54,710 nt of DNA from Ministeria vibrans ATCC 50519 (lineage: Eukaryota > Opisthokonta > Filasterea): NCBI GenBank assembly GCA_943704425.1, contig CALSCP010002373.1:1-54710 (forward strand), written 5' to 3'. Position numbers and translations under genes: made by a program. Below, in pieces: positions 9,760-21,395 of this stretch. The notes beneath the pieces were generated by a model that had not been told where the DNA came from, ran no database searches, and was given only the letters and a program-made list of their open reading frames with translations. The number at the start of each line of letters is the position of its first letter. Position 1 is the first letter of the stretch.

Positions 9760-12086
9760 GAAAACGACCTCCTGTCAATAATCGGTGCGTCTCGCTCCAT
9801 CAATGGCTCGCTGACCATCCCTGCTGGCCTCTACACGCATCGCGTGCTCCCCGTCATGCTCACCGATGCCGCTCAGGTCACCCTTGAGGCAGGTGCTCGA
9901 TTCGTCGGCTCCTGCAGCGACTCGTCCAACTCCGTCTCCGCCGCCTTTGTGATTCATGCAGCCAGCTCAGGCGTCTCGGTGACAGGCGGCGTCTTTGCAG
10001 ACTTTGTCACCGGCTCGCCCATTGTTGTCGCTGCTGGAGCGCGTCTGGCCGTCGTTGCGTCGGCGAACTTTGAGGACAACGTGGTAGGCACTGGCGTGTC
10101 GCGCAACGCCTCCACGGGCGCTTGGTCAATCCAAGCGAGTGCCAATCTCGACCCAACAGCAGCAGGCGCCCTCGCTGTGGGTGCTGGCGCATCCGTCACC
10201 ATCAACACGGTGCAAGTGACGCGCTGTGGCTCTTCGGGTGCTGGTGCCATCAGCGTTGGCGCTGCTGCATCGCTCACCGCCAATGCGCTGACCATTAGCA
10301 ACTCCGCCGGCGCTATTGCTGGTGCCATTGTGCAGCAAGTGGCATCGACTGTGACGCTCAACAGCGCGACCATCAGCGACACGCAGTCGCTCTCCGACTC
10401 GTTTGCCTACCCCGTTGCGGGTGCCATTTCGACTGGCTTGGACGCTTCTCTCACCCTCAACGGTGGCTTCTTCTTGCAGTGTGTGAGCTCTGCTACGGGC
10501 GCGGGCGCCATTGCGGCAATTGGTGCCACAGAGGTTGTTGCGAATGGTGTCACCTTTGACGGCAATCGTGGAGTGTCGGGTGGCGCAGTTTTGGCAGGAG
10601 GTCACGCAGCAGTCACGCTCAAGGGAGCGTGTGTGCTCAAGAACAACCAGGCGAGCCTGTCGGGTGGTGCCATTGCACTGACACAGGGTGCGTCGCTCAA
10701 AGTAGAGTCTGGTGCGTGTACCTTCTCGGCAAACGAGGCGCAGCTCGACGGCGGCGATGTCTCCGTGACCGACACAGCTTCGGCCTGGCTGGGTGCATCT
10801 GTCCACACGGGCTCGTCGGCGCCCGTTGGCGGAACATTTGCGGCGCACGGACGAACGACCGTCACGCTCGATGGGACTTTGGTGAGCGGTGTGACCGGCC
10901 TCGCTGGTGCTATTGGTCTGGCGGACGGTCGTGCTACCGTGACTCTGCTGAGTGTGACGCTGGACAATGCTGTGGCGGTGCGTGCAGCGGCTGTGCTGGT
11001 ACGTGATCTGGCAACGCTCACAGTGCGCGACTCTACCATTTCCAACATGCGCACCAACACACACGGTGGGGCATTTGCCATTGATGACCAGGCGAGTCTG
11101 CTCATGGACAACAGCGCCGCGACGAATAACTGGGCGGCCTTTGGTGGTGTCGTGGCCGGCGGTAGTCTGAGCACGATTATGCTGAACAATTGTTCCATGT
11201 CGGGCAACGTGGCGACGTGGAGCGGTGGTGCAGTGCACGCTGAAGACTACACTGTGTTGGCCGTCACGGGCGGTACGTACACCAACAACGCGGCGGTACG
11301 CGGCGGTGGCGGTGTCTTTGGCATGAAGGACCGCGTCGCGTCGTCATTTCTCAACACCAGCTGCACCAACAACTTTGCGCCATTTGGGGGTGCTGTGAAT
11401 GTACACGGCCCTGTGACGTTTGACGCGCACGGTAGCACCTTTGACTACAACGAAGCGACGGAGGGTGACGTGCGGCCTTCGGGCGAGGGTGGCGCTGTCC
11501 ACGTCGACTTTATCATTCACGAGAACCTGGCGAACACGCGCGTGCCCGCCACCATGAAGTATTCCAAGACGCTGTCTCGCTTTGTCTTTGGGACACTTAA
11601 TGCGTCGCTGCCAGCGTCGCTGCTTGCGAGCAACGCCAACCTGATGACCCGCCTGCAGGAGACGCCAAGTGAACTTGCCAACGGTCGCCAGGAACACACG
11701 AGCTTCTCGTACAACCAGGCAGTGTATGGCGGTGCGCTGTACCTCAATGACTTTGACCGTGTACAAGGCAACACCACGTACATTAACAATCGTGCGACAC
11801 TTGATGGCGGCGCTCTCGTTGTATGGTGGGGCCATTTCCGTGAGGACGACCCCATTTTCAGCGAAGGCGAGCCCTGGGCGCAGGAAGTCAGTTTGGGCAG
11901 CGTGAAAATCATTGGAAACGATGCTGGGCGAAAGGGTGGCCATATGTATGTCAAGGTACACGCCATCAAACTCGCGCGTCTTTATTAATATTCATATTAA
12001 TATTCATATTAATAATAATAATTATTATAATTATAATAATTAAATAATTATTATTAATATTAAATTAATAATAATATTATTTTTAT

Positions 12087-12119
<33 letters not shown>

Positions 12120-15100
12120 TTCAATAATAATTCATGTTTTTTTATATGTGTATGTGTGTAGATGTTGAAGACACCTGCTCGAGATGGTCGTCGCTGGACC
12201 GAGGCACGTGGCTCTTTTGCAGATGGTACAGGGTCACAAGTGATCAACAATACGGCGTTGGTGGCGGGTCATGTGTACTTTGCGGACGTAAAGATTGACG
12301 AGATCAACGAGGTTTTCACTGTGTACGGGCTGTTGCTCGAGCTGAACAGGCCTGGCACGTACAACAACGTTGGACGCTTGTACGGTGACGTGTGGAGCAG
12401 TGACAAGTTTAAGTTGTTCCTGCGTTGGGATTTTCTGGGCACACAGTCTGCACCTATTTCGGTGGGTCAAGGTGGACAGCTTGTCATACCGCTTGACATT
12501 GAGATGGTTGACATGACACACTCCAGGGTTGCCGACAACTTTGACCTTGTCAACTTGACAGTGGGTGCTTGCGTGGATCGCAGCTCTTCGTTGGCACTGA
12601 GTGCCACCAGCGACATCGAGCTAGTGGCGAGTTCAGTCAAGTTTAACCTGGCCAACGGAGTCGCTTCGTGGCCGGCGATGCGTGTGTACGGCAAACCAGG
12701 CACCTACTGTGTGTACGTGAGCCCGGGCGCCGCTGACAATATTGTGTACCGACTCTCGGCGCAGTTTACCATGGAGGAGTGCACTGGCATTGAGGTGAAG
12801 GACGGCTCGAGCGACGCTGGCTACACCCGATGCATGGAGGAGATTGTGGTGCGAAGTGGACTGCAAGTGGGCTACACCGTCTCGGGCAGCGTTCTTCTCT
12901 TCATCTTCCTCGTGACTATTGTGGTTCTGGTGGTGCGTCGCACGGGCAACATTGTGGTGATTGTTGGGCTGCCCACGCTGCTGCTGATTGCCATTGGCAT
13001 GATGGTCGGTCTGGTCGTGCCTGTGATGTGGGACATTGCGGCAAGCAAGTCGACGTGTCTGCTGCTCATTTGGGTGTCGCACATCTGCTTTGCGCTCGTC
13101 ATGACGCCGATTGTGGTCAAATTGCTCCATTTGTCGCACAGCAAGAGTGTCAACAATGTGAGTCTGCAGGTGCCCGCGTCGAAGGTGATTGTGCCTACTG
13201 TGGTGGCACTGTTGTGTGTGTTTGTGTACCTGCTGGTGTGGTCCCTCGCAGACTCGACGCTGGGCGTCACGGTGGTTTTCAACACGGACACCGACACGGC
13301 GTTTCATCAGTGTGCCTACAATGCGGTTGCAAACGCATTCATTTTGACGATTGAGGCACTCGTGCTGCTGTGGTCGCTGTACATTGTATGGGCGACGCGT
13401 CACCTCACGACCATGTTCAGCGAGTCAACCTTTTACTATGCTATTGTGGCGTGTACCAGCGCGTTGTGCTTGATTGCGGCGGTGACGTACACGGCGGTGC
13501 TTGAGTCGCGTGCGGCGGGACAGTACTCGGCTGCGGGTGGTGTAATGCTGTTTGTGGCCTTTGCCATCTTGTGCTTCATGTACTTGCCCATCCTGATCAA
13601 GTTGTACACCAAGTCATGGATGGACGGCGGCCACCACCTGTTCTTGTCGTACAGCAAGGGTGACAAGAAGGTGACGCAGCAGCTAGCGCGTGCACTCACT
13701 GCCAAAGGCTTTGGTGTCTATGTCGACGAGGTGCGCTCGGACGCGGGTGCGTCGTGGCGCCGTGAGGTGGCGCAGCACCTGCGCGCTTCGCAGTACGTGC
13801 TCTTTGTGGTGTCACCCGAATCGGTACAGTCGTCGTATTGCCAAGAGGAGATTCAGTTTGCGTATGACAACAAAATTCAGGTAGGGGATGGTCGAAAAAA
13901 AAATACAATTGCACAAACATGAAGATATATATTATCAATGATTTGATATTAATAATATATTTCATTAATATTATTGCAGATTTTGCCGATTATTGTCAAC
14001 GAAGGATTCTCGAATGTGATTGACCATGGGCTGGACATGTTGATCAAACGGTTCCAGTGGACTATGTTTACGACGCCGGGACCATACGGGTTTGAGCAGG
14101 GATTGGAGAGTCTGCTAATGGGATTGCGCAAGTTGGAATCGCAACGGCAAACGAAAATGGTGATGGATGGTGTGGTAGAGATGCGAGAAGGATCACACGT
14201 AGCCTTGACCAAGACGTCGTCGGCGACGTCTCATGATAGTGTCTTAGGTTCGGGTGGTGGTGGAGGTGCCGGCGGCGGCGCTGCCGACTCGAACGGAGTG
14301 GGTCTCACTGGAGCAAAGGGTTCTAACAATGCGCTTGCACAGCTGCTCAAGGCCAAGGAGTTGTTCTTGTCGTGGTCACATCGCGATGGGGAGTTCACCA
14401 AGGAACGACTGTGGCCCGATCTCGAGTCGCACAACCACGGCTGCTGGATTGATTGTATGGGACTGGCGAGTGGTGATGCGTGGCGCCGTGAAATTGGACA
14501 AGCCATCTCGGGGTGCGAGACACTGCTGTTTGTGCTGACGCCGCGCTCGGCAGAGTCGCAGTATTGCATGGAGGAGGTGTTTTATGCCAAGTCACAGAAC
14601 AAGAAGGTGATTGTGTTGTTGCTGGAGGACAGCACGCGTGTGTTGAGTCTGCCCAACTCGGTGGAGTTTACAGAGTTACTTATGAGCTATCCGGTAATTG
14701 ACTTCCTCAACATCGACACGGAGTACTACGAGTCGTTTGACCGTTTACTAACCCTGCTGTCGGCACGCGAGCGCACCATGCTGACGGCGGTCGACGGTGA
14801 TGCGGAGTTGTGGACATCTGTGGCGCAGGCGATGCACAACATGACGGGCATCTATCGGATTTTGCAGAGGGGCGCACAACAGGTGTACGGGGCGAGCAAC
14901 CCGACGACGACGGCGCGCAACCATTCGCTTGGGCCCTCGCTTGACCCCGCCCAGCATGTCTCGACCAACAAAGAGCTCACGTCGGTCGTGGTCAACAACA
15001 GTGCGTCGGCGGGCTCACACCAGGGTCGACTGAAGACTTTGGCGTTGGTGGACGAGGAAGCGGACGAGCAGAAGGTTGTTTTTGAGGCGTCCATGATGAG

Positions 15101-15131
15101 CGAACTCGGTGTTTCCGAGACTGCCCTCTAA
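9760..15131 (+). CDS. Receptor: beta-helix ectodomain, class-C-like 7TM bundle and two cytoplasmic TIR domains (5' end uncertain)
   Basis: Three exons, 9760-11955, 12162-13880 and 13980-15131, give about 1,690 residues, numbered here from 9760. Residues 1-730 form a Ser/Thr/Ala/Gly-rich right-handed beta-helix with chlamydial-Pmp-like turns (SGGAI, GGAVHA, FGGAVNV, GGALYL). Residues 733-960 are a second ectodomain segment with paired cysteines. Seven hydrophobic helices lie at about 969-1215. The third begins with a Cys, a Cys follows in the loop before helix 5, and helix 7 ends in YLPILIKLY, as in class C receptors. TIR1 (about 1223-1345) has HLFLSYSKGD and SSYCQEEI. TIR2 (about 1432-1565) has ELFLSWSHRD and SQYCMEEV. 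Both keep the Glu aligned with the NADase catalytic residue. A Ser-rich tail ends at SETAL. No signal peptide is seen after 9760, so the true 5' end is probably missing. Confidence 0.8.
11985..12125. repeat. AT-rich trinucleotide tract in a receptor intron
   Basis: The 206 bp intron between the exons ending at 11955 and starting at 12162 is almost pure A/T. It contains direct and inverted repeats of AATATT/ATTAAT type and an (AAT)n run. Its composition contrasts with the roughly 58% GC exons around it. Confidence 0.85.
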
Positions 15132-15980
15132 CATTATTATTTTAATTTCTTTTTTCGTTCGTTCTCCCAGTAATAGTGACACAATGAAAACATAAATTCC
15201 GTATACGTATTCTTAAATATAATTATAATTATTATTTCTATTATGAAGAGCCCTTCTACAAATAATGAGAAAACCGATTAAAAGACAAAAATGATAAAAA
15301 CTGGCAGTGGTTATCTCTCCTAGTTCTCCGACTAGAAGTATATTTTCTATTTCAAGTCCGATTTGCAAAAAATCATCCAATAATCTGAGGGGTCTTCTTG
15401 CCGGCGCTGTCGCCTGTCGCCACGCATCATCTCCATCTCAAACACCAGATTTAGTGTCGTCTTCTTCGCTTTTTTTTGTTTTTTTTTTTACAGAATTCGC
15501 GTATTTCTGAATTGACACACTTCACTTCAAACAACTCCCGGGCACTCATCAGTGAGACAGTGACAGTCACCTTGCTCATGGTGACATGTGGGACACGAAA
15601 AAAGACAAATTGGAAAAAAAAAATCATGGTAGAAATTTCTAGAAGTTAGAAAATTCTAAAGTACGGGATACCCACTGTTAAAAAACGATTGAAAAGAAAT
15701 TTTGTGTTATTTGTGAGTGTGTTATCAGGTGTAATCACTGTAAAGGTAAAATGCATGGGCAATGGAAGTTATGGGGATACGGAATCATTGGAAAGACGAT
15801 TGCAGAAAAGACAGAAAAATAAACTCTTTCAAAGCGCTGTCACATGAATGATTGCCACAGTGGATTAGTTATACAATGTGTGATGTCGCTTGCGTAGCCA
15901 TTTCTATTTGACGTGACATAGGGAATTTCAAAATACGGTTTTATACCATTTTAAGCCCCAATCTGCGACTAACCGTCGAA
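15132..15980. other. Intergenic, no gene seen apart from a tRNA leader at the end
   Basis: About 850 bp of A/T-rich sequence without a convincing open reading frame. Short open frames near 15307 and 16048 are T-rich and have no recognisable content. A TATA-like TTTTATA at 15939-15945 lies 36 bp before the first tRNA base and may be part of that gene's promoter. Confidence 0.5.
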
Positions 15981-16063
15981 ATGCGAAGGTCGTGCGTTCA
16001 AGTCGCACTCGAGGCATTATTTCCTGCCTCGATAGCACAGTTGGCTAGTGCATCGCACTTGTA
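15981..16063 (+). tRNA. Circularly permuted tRNA-Thr(UGU): 3' half precedes 5' half
   Basis: The 3' half (A38 to discriminator A73) is at 15981-16016, a 9-nt spacer at 16017-16025, and the 5' half (G1 to A37) at 16026-16063. Rejoined, they give a complete cloverleaf: acceptor GCCTCGA/TCGAGGC (7 perfect pairs), T8-A9, D stem GCAC/GTGC with loop AGTTGGCTA (A14, G18G19, A21), anticodon stem TCGCA/TGCGA with loop CTTGTAA (anticodon TGT), variable loop AGGTC (C48 opposite G15), T stem GTGCG/CGCAC with loop TTCAAGT. Every stem is perfect. The break lies between positions 37 and 38, the usual intron site. Leader AACC (15971-15974) can pair with trailer GGTT (16065-16068), giving a bulge-helix-bulge-like fold for splicing. 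The internal promoter boxes are also inverted: B box near 15995-16005, A box at 16033-16044. No ordinary copy of either half lies nearby. Confidence 0.85.
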
Positions 16064-16066
16064 TGG

Positions 16067-16074
16067 TTTTTTTT
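16067..16074 (+). terminator. RNA polymerase III terminator of the permuted tRNA
   Basis: A run of eight T residues begins three bases after A37 of the 5' half, with a second T run directly after it. Termination here, after the 5' half, is what a permuted transcription unit needs. There is no T run between the two halves other than TTT at 16020-16022. Confidence 0.75.
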
Positions 16075-16221
16075 GTTTTTTTTTTACTTTGCCTTTACTG
16101 TGATGAATCTTTTTTTTTGGTACATATAATATCTTCTAATTTTTTGATGATAAAAATAAATATGTCACAATTTTTTTTTTCATCAAGACAGGTTTTATTT
16201 ATTTATTGCGAGTTTCTACGA

Positions 16222-17408
16222 CTAGCATGTGCTTGATGACCCCCAATTAGGCCGTGCACCGGTGTACATACTGGCAAGGCTGTCGAACCCATTGGGATGC
16301 GAAGAAATGAGCTGGACACACCAGCTGCTGAGATCCGCGTTAAAGCTGGTCGCGCTTTTGAACCTGAGAAACAAAAAAAAATGGAGGAGATTAGGAATGA
16401 ATGGTTGACCAAGACTCTTACATGCTGACCATGTTGATCACGAGGGGAACATTCCAATTACTCAAATCACTACACGTATCAAAAGAGATGTAGTATATAA
16501 AATAGAGAGTGAGAGAGAGAGTGAGAGAGAGTGAGAGAGAGGAGAAAGAAACAAAGTGAGAGGAAAAAAAAACAGTGAGAGGAGAAAAAAACAAAGTGAG
16601 AGGGGAAGGAAACAAAGTGATGAGAAAGAAACAAAGTGAAAGGAGAAAGAAACAAAGTGAGAGGAGAAAGAAACAAAGTGAGAGGAGAAAGAAACAAAGT
16701 GAGAGGGGAAAGAAACAAAGTGATGAGAAAGAAACAAAGTGATAGAGAGAGTGAGAGGGAGAGACGAAGAAAAAGAAAAAAACAAGTAAGAGAGGAAAGA
16801 GTACAAAATTAATTAATACTATAACACTATTGCAGTGTGTTGGGACCTGGTGAAGGCAAAGGCGCTTTCAAACATGCTTTGCATGTTTATTGCCTTGGAG
16901 GTGTCCCAGTTGGACAGGTCGGATGTAAACACAGACGCACCAAAGAAAGTACCACCAAACGTCGTCACCGAGCCGACCTAAATGCAAAAACATACACTCG
17001 ATAAAGTAAAAATTGATAGACGGGTGTTTTAAACTTACATGCCATTGACTCAGGTCCCGATTGAAGTTAGGGCAATCAGCAAAAGCCGCGCTCATGTCGG
17101 TCAGCGAGTCGGTCTGCCATGTGGACACGTCTCCGTTAAACGCAGTCGCCCCTTTGAATGCCTGGTACATCTTAAGCAAATTACGCACGTCCCATTGGCT
17201 CAAATCGACATTGAAGAGCGCGCAGTCACGCACAAATTGGTTCATGTAGAGCACATTGGACACTTGCCAGCCAGATACATTGCCCACAAACACTAGACAC
17301 TGGTCAAACTAAAATATGTATGTACAGAGAGAAAGAGAGGAGGGGAAGAGAAAAAAAGTGATAGATAAAGAAAGTGAAAACCCCAAAGTAAGAAATAGTA
17401 AGAGAAGC

Positions 17409-17448
<40 letters not shown>

Positions 17449-17676
17449 CTAAGAAGAAGAGGCAAAGAGTACCTCGACCTCGGTCATATCAAGGCTCTTG
17501 ATGTCAGGAGTGTTGACGAAGACGCGGAAGGGATAGGGCAAGGCGCGATTAGCCCGCCAGTGGTCTGGCAGTTGCGTTGCAAAGACACGGCTGTCCGACG
17601 TGGGCACGAACTGCTCCGAGTCGCCCGCGTCGCTCGGCCGATCGTCGTTTGTCCCGGCGTCGTCCCGTTCGATCAT
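16222..17676 (-). CDS. BspA-like/DUF285 repeat protein
   Basis: Five exons (17676-17473, 17308-17039, about 16983-16850, about 16470-16423 and about 16367-16222) join in phase to roughly 255 residues. After an acidic N terminus the protein is made of 25-26-residue repeats of the DUF285 type: FNVDLSQWDVRNLLKMYQAF, FNGDVSTWQTDSLTDMSAAF, FNRDLSQWHVGSVTTFGGTF, FTSDLSNWDTSKAINMQSMF, a diverged unit around SDLSNWNVPLVINMVSMF, and FNADLSSWCV. Such repeats are known from bacterial surface proteins and several protist families and form an LRR-like solenoid. The first residues, MIERDDAGTNDDRPSD, are not a signal peptide and no membrane segment is present, so an intracellular place is more likely. The exons fall at the same point of the repeat, which suggests growth by exon duplication. 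The partner and function are unknown. Confidence 0.75.
16500..16760 (-). repeat. Intronic minisatellite, about 21-bp unit, in the BspA-like gene
   Basis: About nine imperfect copies of AAAGAAACAAAGTGAGAGG on the plus strand fill an intron, flanked by GA-rich sequence. On the sense (minus) strand the unit reads CTCACTTTGTTTCTTTCTCC, the same core seen in other introns of this window (see 40296 and 43993). Confidence 0.8.
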
Positions 17677-17793
17677 TGTTGCGGAGATGAATAATAATTA
17701 TTAGATAATAGATAACGGAAAATAAATAGAGAATCGAAAAACGGTACTCATTTAATATTCATTTCACACACACACTCACTTCATTTTTAATCA

Positions 17794-20641
17794 ATGTCTC
17801 GTGTTTTTGTTCTACTGGCCTCGCTAGTCATACATACGTTGGGGTGTGGCATGACGACCCACCAGGTCATTGCGCATCGTGCCTTTTCGTACTATTTTCA
17901 GTCTGTTGATTATCCCGAGTATCGCACCCTCGCCCTGCGCCACACAGGCGCTCTCCTGGCCGGCGCTCCCTTCCCAGACTATCTGTAAGTCCATTGCTAC
18001 ACTATTTGTCTTTGGAAGCACCATGTCGCGTGTGTGTTCTGTGATAATATTTATGTTTGTTTACGCTCTCTCTCACTTCTCGTCTCTCGTCCTTTCAGCT
18101 ACGCCTGTGGACAGAACCACGACGACGGCGAGTTTGCCCACTGGGCTCCGTTCCAGGCAGTTGCTGCGCAGTACATCCGGCAGCACTACCCGGCGCCTCG
18201 CTCCGACGCAGGCGACAAGCTCGTCGTCTTCATGCTGGGCGTCGTGAGCCACTACGAGGCGGACATCATCTGGCACGGCCTGCAGAAGGCCCCCGCCGGC
18301 TACGGCATGATTGAAACCATTGGAGGACTCTCCTTCAACTGCACCGGCTCGCTTGGCGGCATGCACTGCCTCGATGGCACTGTCTCGGGCGACGTTGCCC
18401 ACAGTCAGGCTGGTAACAATACTTATTATGTAATTGCTTTGTGTATTTTCTTTATTGTTGTAATTTTAGTTGTAGCTCTCTATTCTTTATTCTTAATGTT
18501 TTCTTATTAGAAGCAAAAGTATTCATTTTTTATTAATTAATTATAATAATTATTCTCTTTTGCGCCTTTTTGACTAACCTTTTCGCTCGCCCCCCTTAAT
18601 TTTGTTAGATACGGGCGGTGAGTTTCTGGCGACGTCGCAAACCGACCTGTCGCCCATTGAGCCGACACATTGGTACATTCCTGTGCACGACATTGTCGGT
18701 ATCTACGCCTTAGCCGGTCGGAAAGTCAATGCATCCGCCATCGACGAGTGTGCCGTAATCTTCTTTGCGGCAACCGAGGCCGTCAAGCGCATTGCGGACA
18801 TTCTTACCGAGATGGAAACTGTCAAGTCGCCCGTCTTTGAAGAGCGCTACTTGGATCTTGGCTACGGTGGAATCGACTCAATGGCGGTCTGGTCTGCCCG
18901 CATGGCCCCTCGTTTTGTCCACTGGGTTGAAGAAGGCCCACCGTCGCCGGTGCCTCCAGCGCCTGAGTCAACTGCCGCAAGCGGACGTCTTCGCATGCCC
19001 TTGCTGCGCACGCTCGTTGAGACTGTCGATCATGCTGCTCTGCATGACCTGGTTGACATTGAACGAGACGCCTCGGGTGGTCTCACACTGCACCGTCGTG
19101 AGGTACGACAAGTCGAGCGACGTCTTGCGCGCGCACTATCGCCTCTCAGTGCACAGGCGCGTGCTCGTCTTGAGGTTCACATGGACAGCGTGTCGCTGGC
19201 AGTCGTACTTGCACGTCTTGCCGAGGGAGCGCAAGACAAGGAAGAGGTCCCAGTGCGCACGGCGGGTTTGTCTGAGAAGCATGTGATTGCCAGTGGTAAC
19301 ACTCCACTTGCCTATGTGGGCGCTGCACTGGTGTCACACGGTGACTTTGACGGTGATGGACACCCCGACGTGGCTGTGGGTGCACCGGGCAATGGGTCGA
19401 CGTCGCTTCCGCAGTCTGGTTCTGTCTCCGTCACGTACCGCCAGGCCAAGAAGGAGCAGGTACTGTCACTAGCTCTTCCCTACGCTCGTTTTGGCGCCGC
19501 TCTGGCTGTGCTGGATTGGAACATCGATGGTATTGACGATCTGGTCGTGGGTGCGCCCGTTGCCGGCTGGAACTGGACACACGATGGGCCTGTGGGTGGA
19601 CCCGACTATCGCTTTTATGGCCAGGTCTTCGTGTACCTGGGCCACCGAGGTTCCGGACTGAGTGAGACTGCCGACACTGTGATACGCAGTGAGCGTGCGC
19701 GGAATTTCTTTGGAGCAGTTCTCGCGACTGGCGATCTCACAGGCGATGGCCACGCTGATCTGGTTGTGGGATCGCCCGAGGCGGATCCGAGTGGTGGCAG
19801 TGGTGGTGCGCAATGGGCCGAGCGAGGGCAGGTGACCGCATATGCGACCACGCGCGAGACAACGACGCACTTGGACGTCCTTGGCGACGCCCTGTGGTCA
19901 CTCAATGGCACTGTTGCCTACGAAATGCTTGGTTCTTCGCTGGCCCTTGATGGTGGTCTTCTGCTTGTCGGTGCTGTGGGCACACACTGTGTGGCGTGTG
20001 GCGCACATGGACGTCATGTGGCCGCGGGTGGTGTCCATGTCTATGCCATTGGCAAGGGCACTGTGACTCTGCAATCCATTGTGACGGGGGATGTGTGGAA
20101 AGGCAAGCTGGGCGCCGCCGTGGCGTTGCTACAGCACGGCTCTATACTCGTGCTTGGCGAACCGACACACGCGTTGCACGCCGATCCCAATGTGAACAAG
20201 TCCTCCACCGTTGGCCACGTGTATCTTCTTGCGCGCACTGCCCTGCCCGACTCGGGTGCGACTGTCGCTCTTTCCACTCTCTCGCTCACAGCCACACTTG
20301 TGTCACAAGATCATAATGGCCGCTTTGGCGCGCGGCTCCTTGCCGTCGCCTCAACCGATCAACTTGCCGTCTCGTCCCCAATGGCGCACCATCCGCGTCT
20401 TGCCCAGCGCACCATTGGCCGCGTCACCATCTTTAACAATGCAAGTACGACTTTGCAAGGCACCGTCAACGACTGCGAACGACACGCGTCTCTCTCCGTT
20501 TACGGCGAGCATGTTCATGGCCGCTTTGGCCAGTCCCTTGCCTACACCACCAACAACAACGACACCGTGTCCTTTCTCACAGCGGCTCCTCGCGATCCAA
20601 CCACCGTTGAAATGGCCGGCTCCGTCTATCAGCTCACATGA
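17794..20641 (+). CDS. GPLD1: Glycosylphosphatidylinositol-specific phospholipase D
   Basis: A secreted enzyme that hydrolyses the inositol-phosphate bond of GPI anchors. Exons are 17794-17984, 18099-18412 and 18609-20641, about 845 residues, matching the animal enzyme. Residues 1-17 (MSRVFVLLASLVIHTLG) are a signal peptide, followed by CGMTTHQVIAHRA, the start of the zinc-dependent phospholipase fold. Metal-ligand-type segments follow: DYLYACGQNHDDGEFAHW, VVSHYEADIIWHG and GDVAHSQADTGGEF. After about residue 410 a beta-propeller of FG-GAP repeats begins, with calcium loops DFDGDGHPDVAVGAP, DWNIDGIDDLVVGAP and DLTGDGHADLVVGSP. The arrangement of catalytic domain plus integrin-alpha-like propeller is complete. 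It is divergent from the BspA-like gene with about 120 bp between starts, so the two may share a promoter. Confidence 0.9.
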
Positions 20642-20810
20642 AACTATAAACTTAATTTAATATTAATTAATTAATACGTCCTTCTTTTGGATTTCCTTTC
20701 ATTCCATTTCGAATATACAAGAAAAGGAAACAAAAGAAACAGCAGAGAATCTCAACACACATTCACAAACACACAGACACCAAACAATAGAATAATTAAT
20801 TTTTGATGGC

Positions 20811-21275
20811 TCAGACAATGAGTGGCGGTTTGACGGCCGAATCAACAACAAGAGCGGGATCAAAGACCTCTTCGCCCTCGGAACTGCGCACGACATAGGC
20901 AACACCCGGGTAGTGTGCGCGCAGCAAACAGACGATAGCGCTTTTGAGAGCTTCCGCCGTCACACTTGTGTTGGTCCCGCGCACAGTGATGGCAATGTTC
21001 TCGCGTGTGCACGATGCGCGCACGTGCAGTTCCTTCGCATCGTCCTCGTGAAACACAAACACCGCGTGGTTTCGGCATAAAAACCCTAAAAAAATCATCA
21101 GCAATGCACCGCAAGAAAAAAGAACAATAATTATTATTAGTGCCATGCGAATGTGTCACTGTGTGTGTCTACCTTTTCCCCCGCCACCTCCACGCAAATC
21201 TTCTTCTTGACGCAACAAACAAAGTACCTGTGAAAACAAACCCGGTGGGGTCCACATGGTAAACACCACACAAGC
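20811..21275 (-). CDS. C-terminal fragment of a ROCO/COR-domain protein, 5' truncated
   Basis: Two exons, 21275-21173 and 21085-20811, encode about 126 residues ending at TGA (20811-20813). The start TMWTPPGLFSQVLCLLRQ, then LCRNHAVFVFHEDDAKELHV, then NIAITVRGTNTSVTAEALKS and a helix IVCLLRAHYPGVAY resemble the second half of a COR domain (C-terminal of Roc, as in ROCO kinases and DAPK1), where PPGLF-type, W/RxGVVF-type and helix-strand segments occur in this order. The first exon starts with an acceptor and no ATG, so most of the gene should lie upstream on the minus strand. Only a (CT)n tract and the 3' end of ATG11 are there. The family call is from pattern memory. Confidence 0.45.
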
Positions 21276-21360
21276 CTAAAAATAAAATAAAATTTGAGTC
21301 AGAAAGAGGAACGAGAAAGCACACACCATCACATCTATCGCGTTTTTGTTTTTTTTTTTT

Positions 21361-21395
21361 CTCTCTCTCTATCCTTTGATGCTTTCTTCCTCCTC

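Noticed and set aside
10126-11238. 370-residue open frame antisense to the beta-helix exon
   Set aside because: His/Arg/Thr-rich shadow of a GC-biased coding exon; no family features, and the sense frame has clear beta-helix repeats.
9760-11955. Bacterial autotransporter or polymorphic membrane protein gained with its gene
   Set aside because: The beta-helix turns resemble Pmp proteins, but the frame continues through spliced exons into a 7TM and TIR region and lacks an autotransporter barrel. Convergent repeat sequence is enough to explain it.
15981-16063. Two unrelated truncated tRNA pseudogenes lying side by side
   Set aside because: Acceptor and anticodon stems match perfectly between the halves, the G15-C48 pair is kept, the break is exactly at 37/38 and a terminator follows the 5' half. 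Chance juxtaposition is unlikely.
16462-16806. Ser/Phe/Leu-rich frame suggesting a membrane protein
   Set aside because: It is the translation of an intronic minisatellite.
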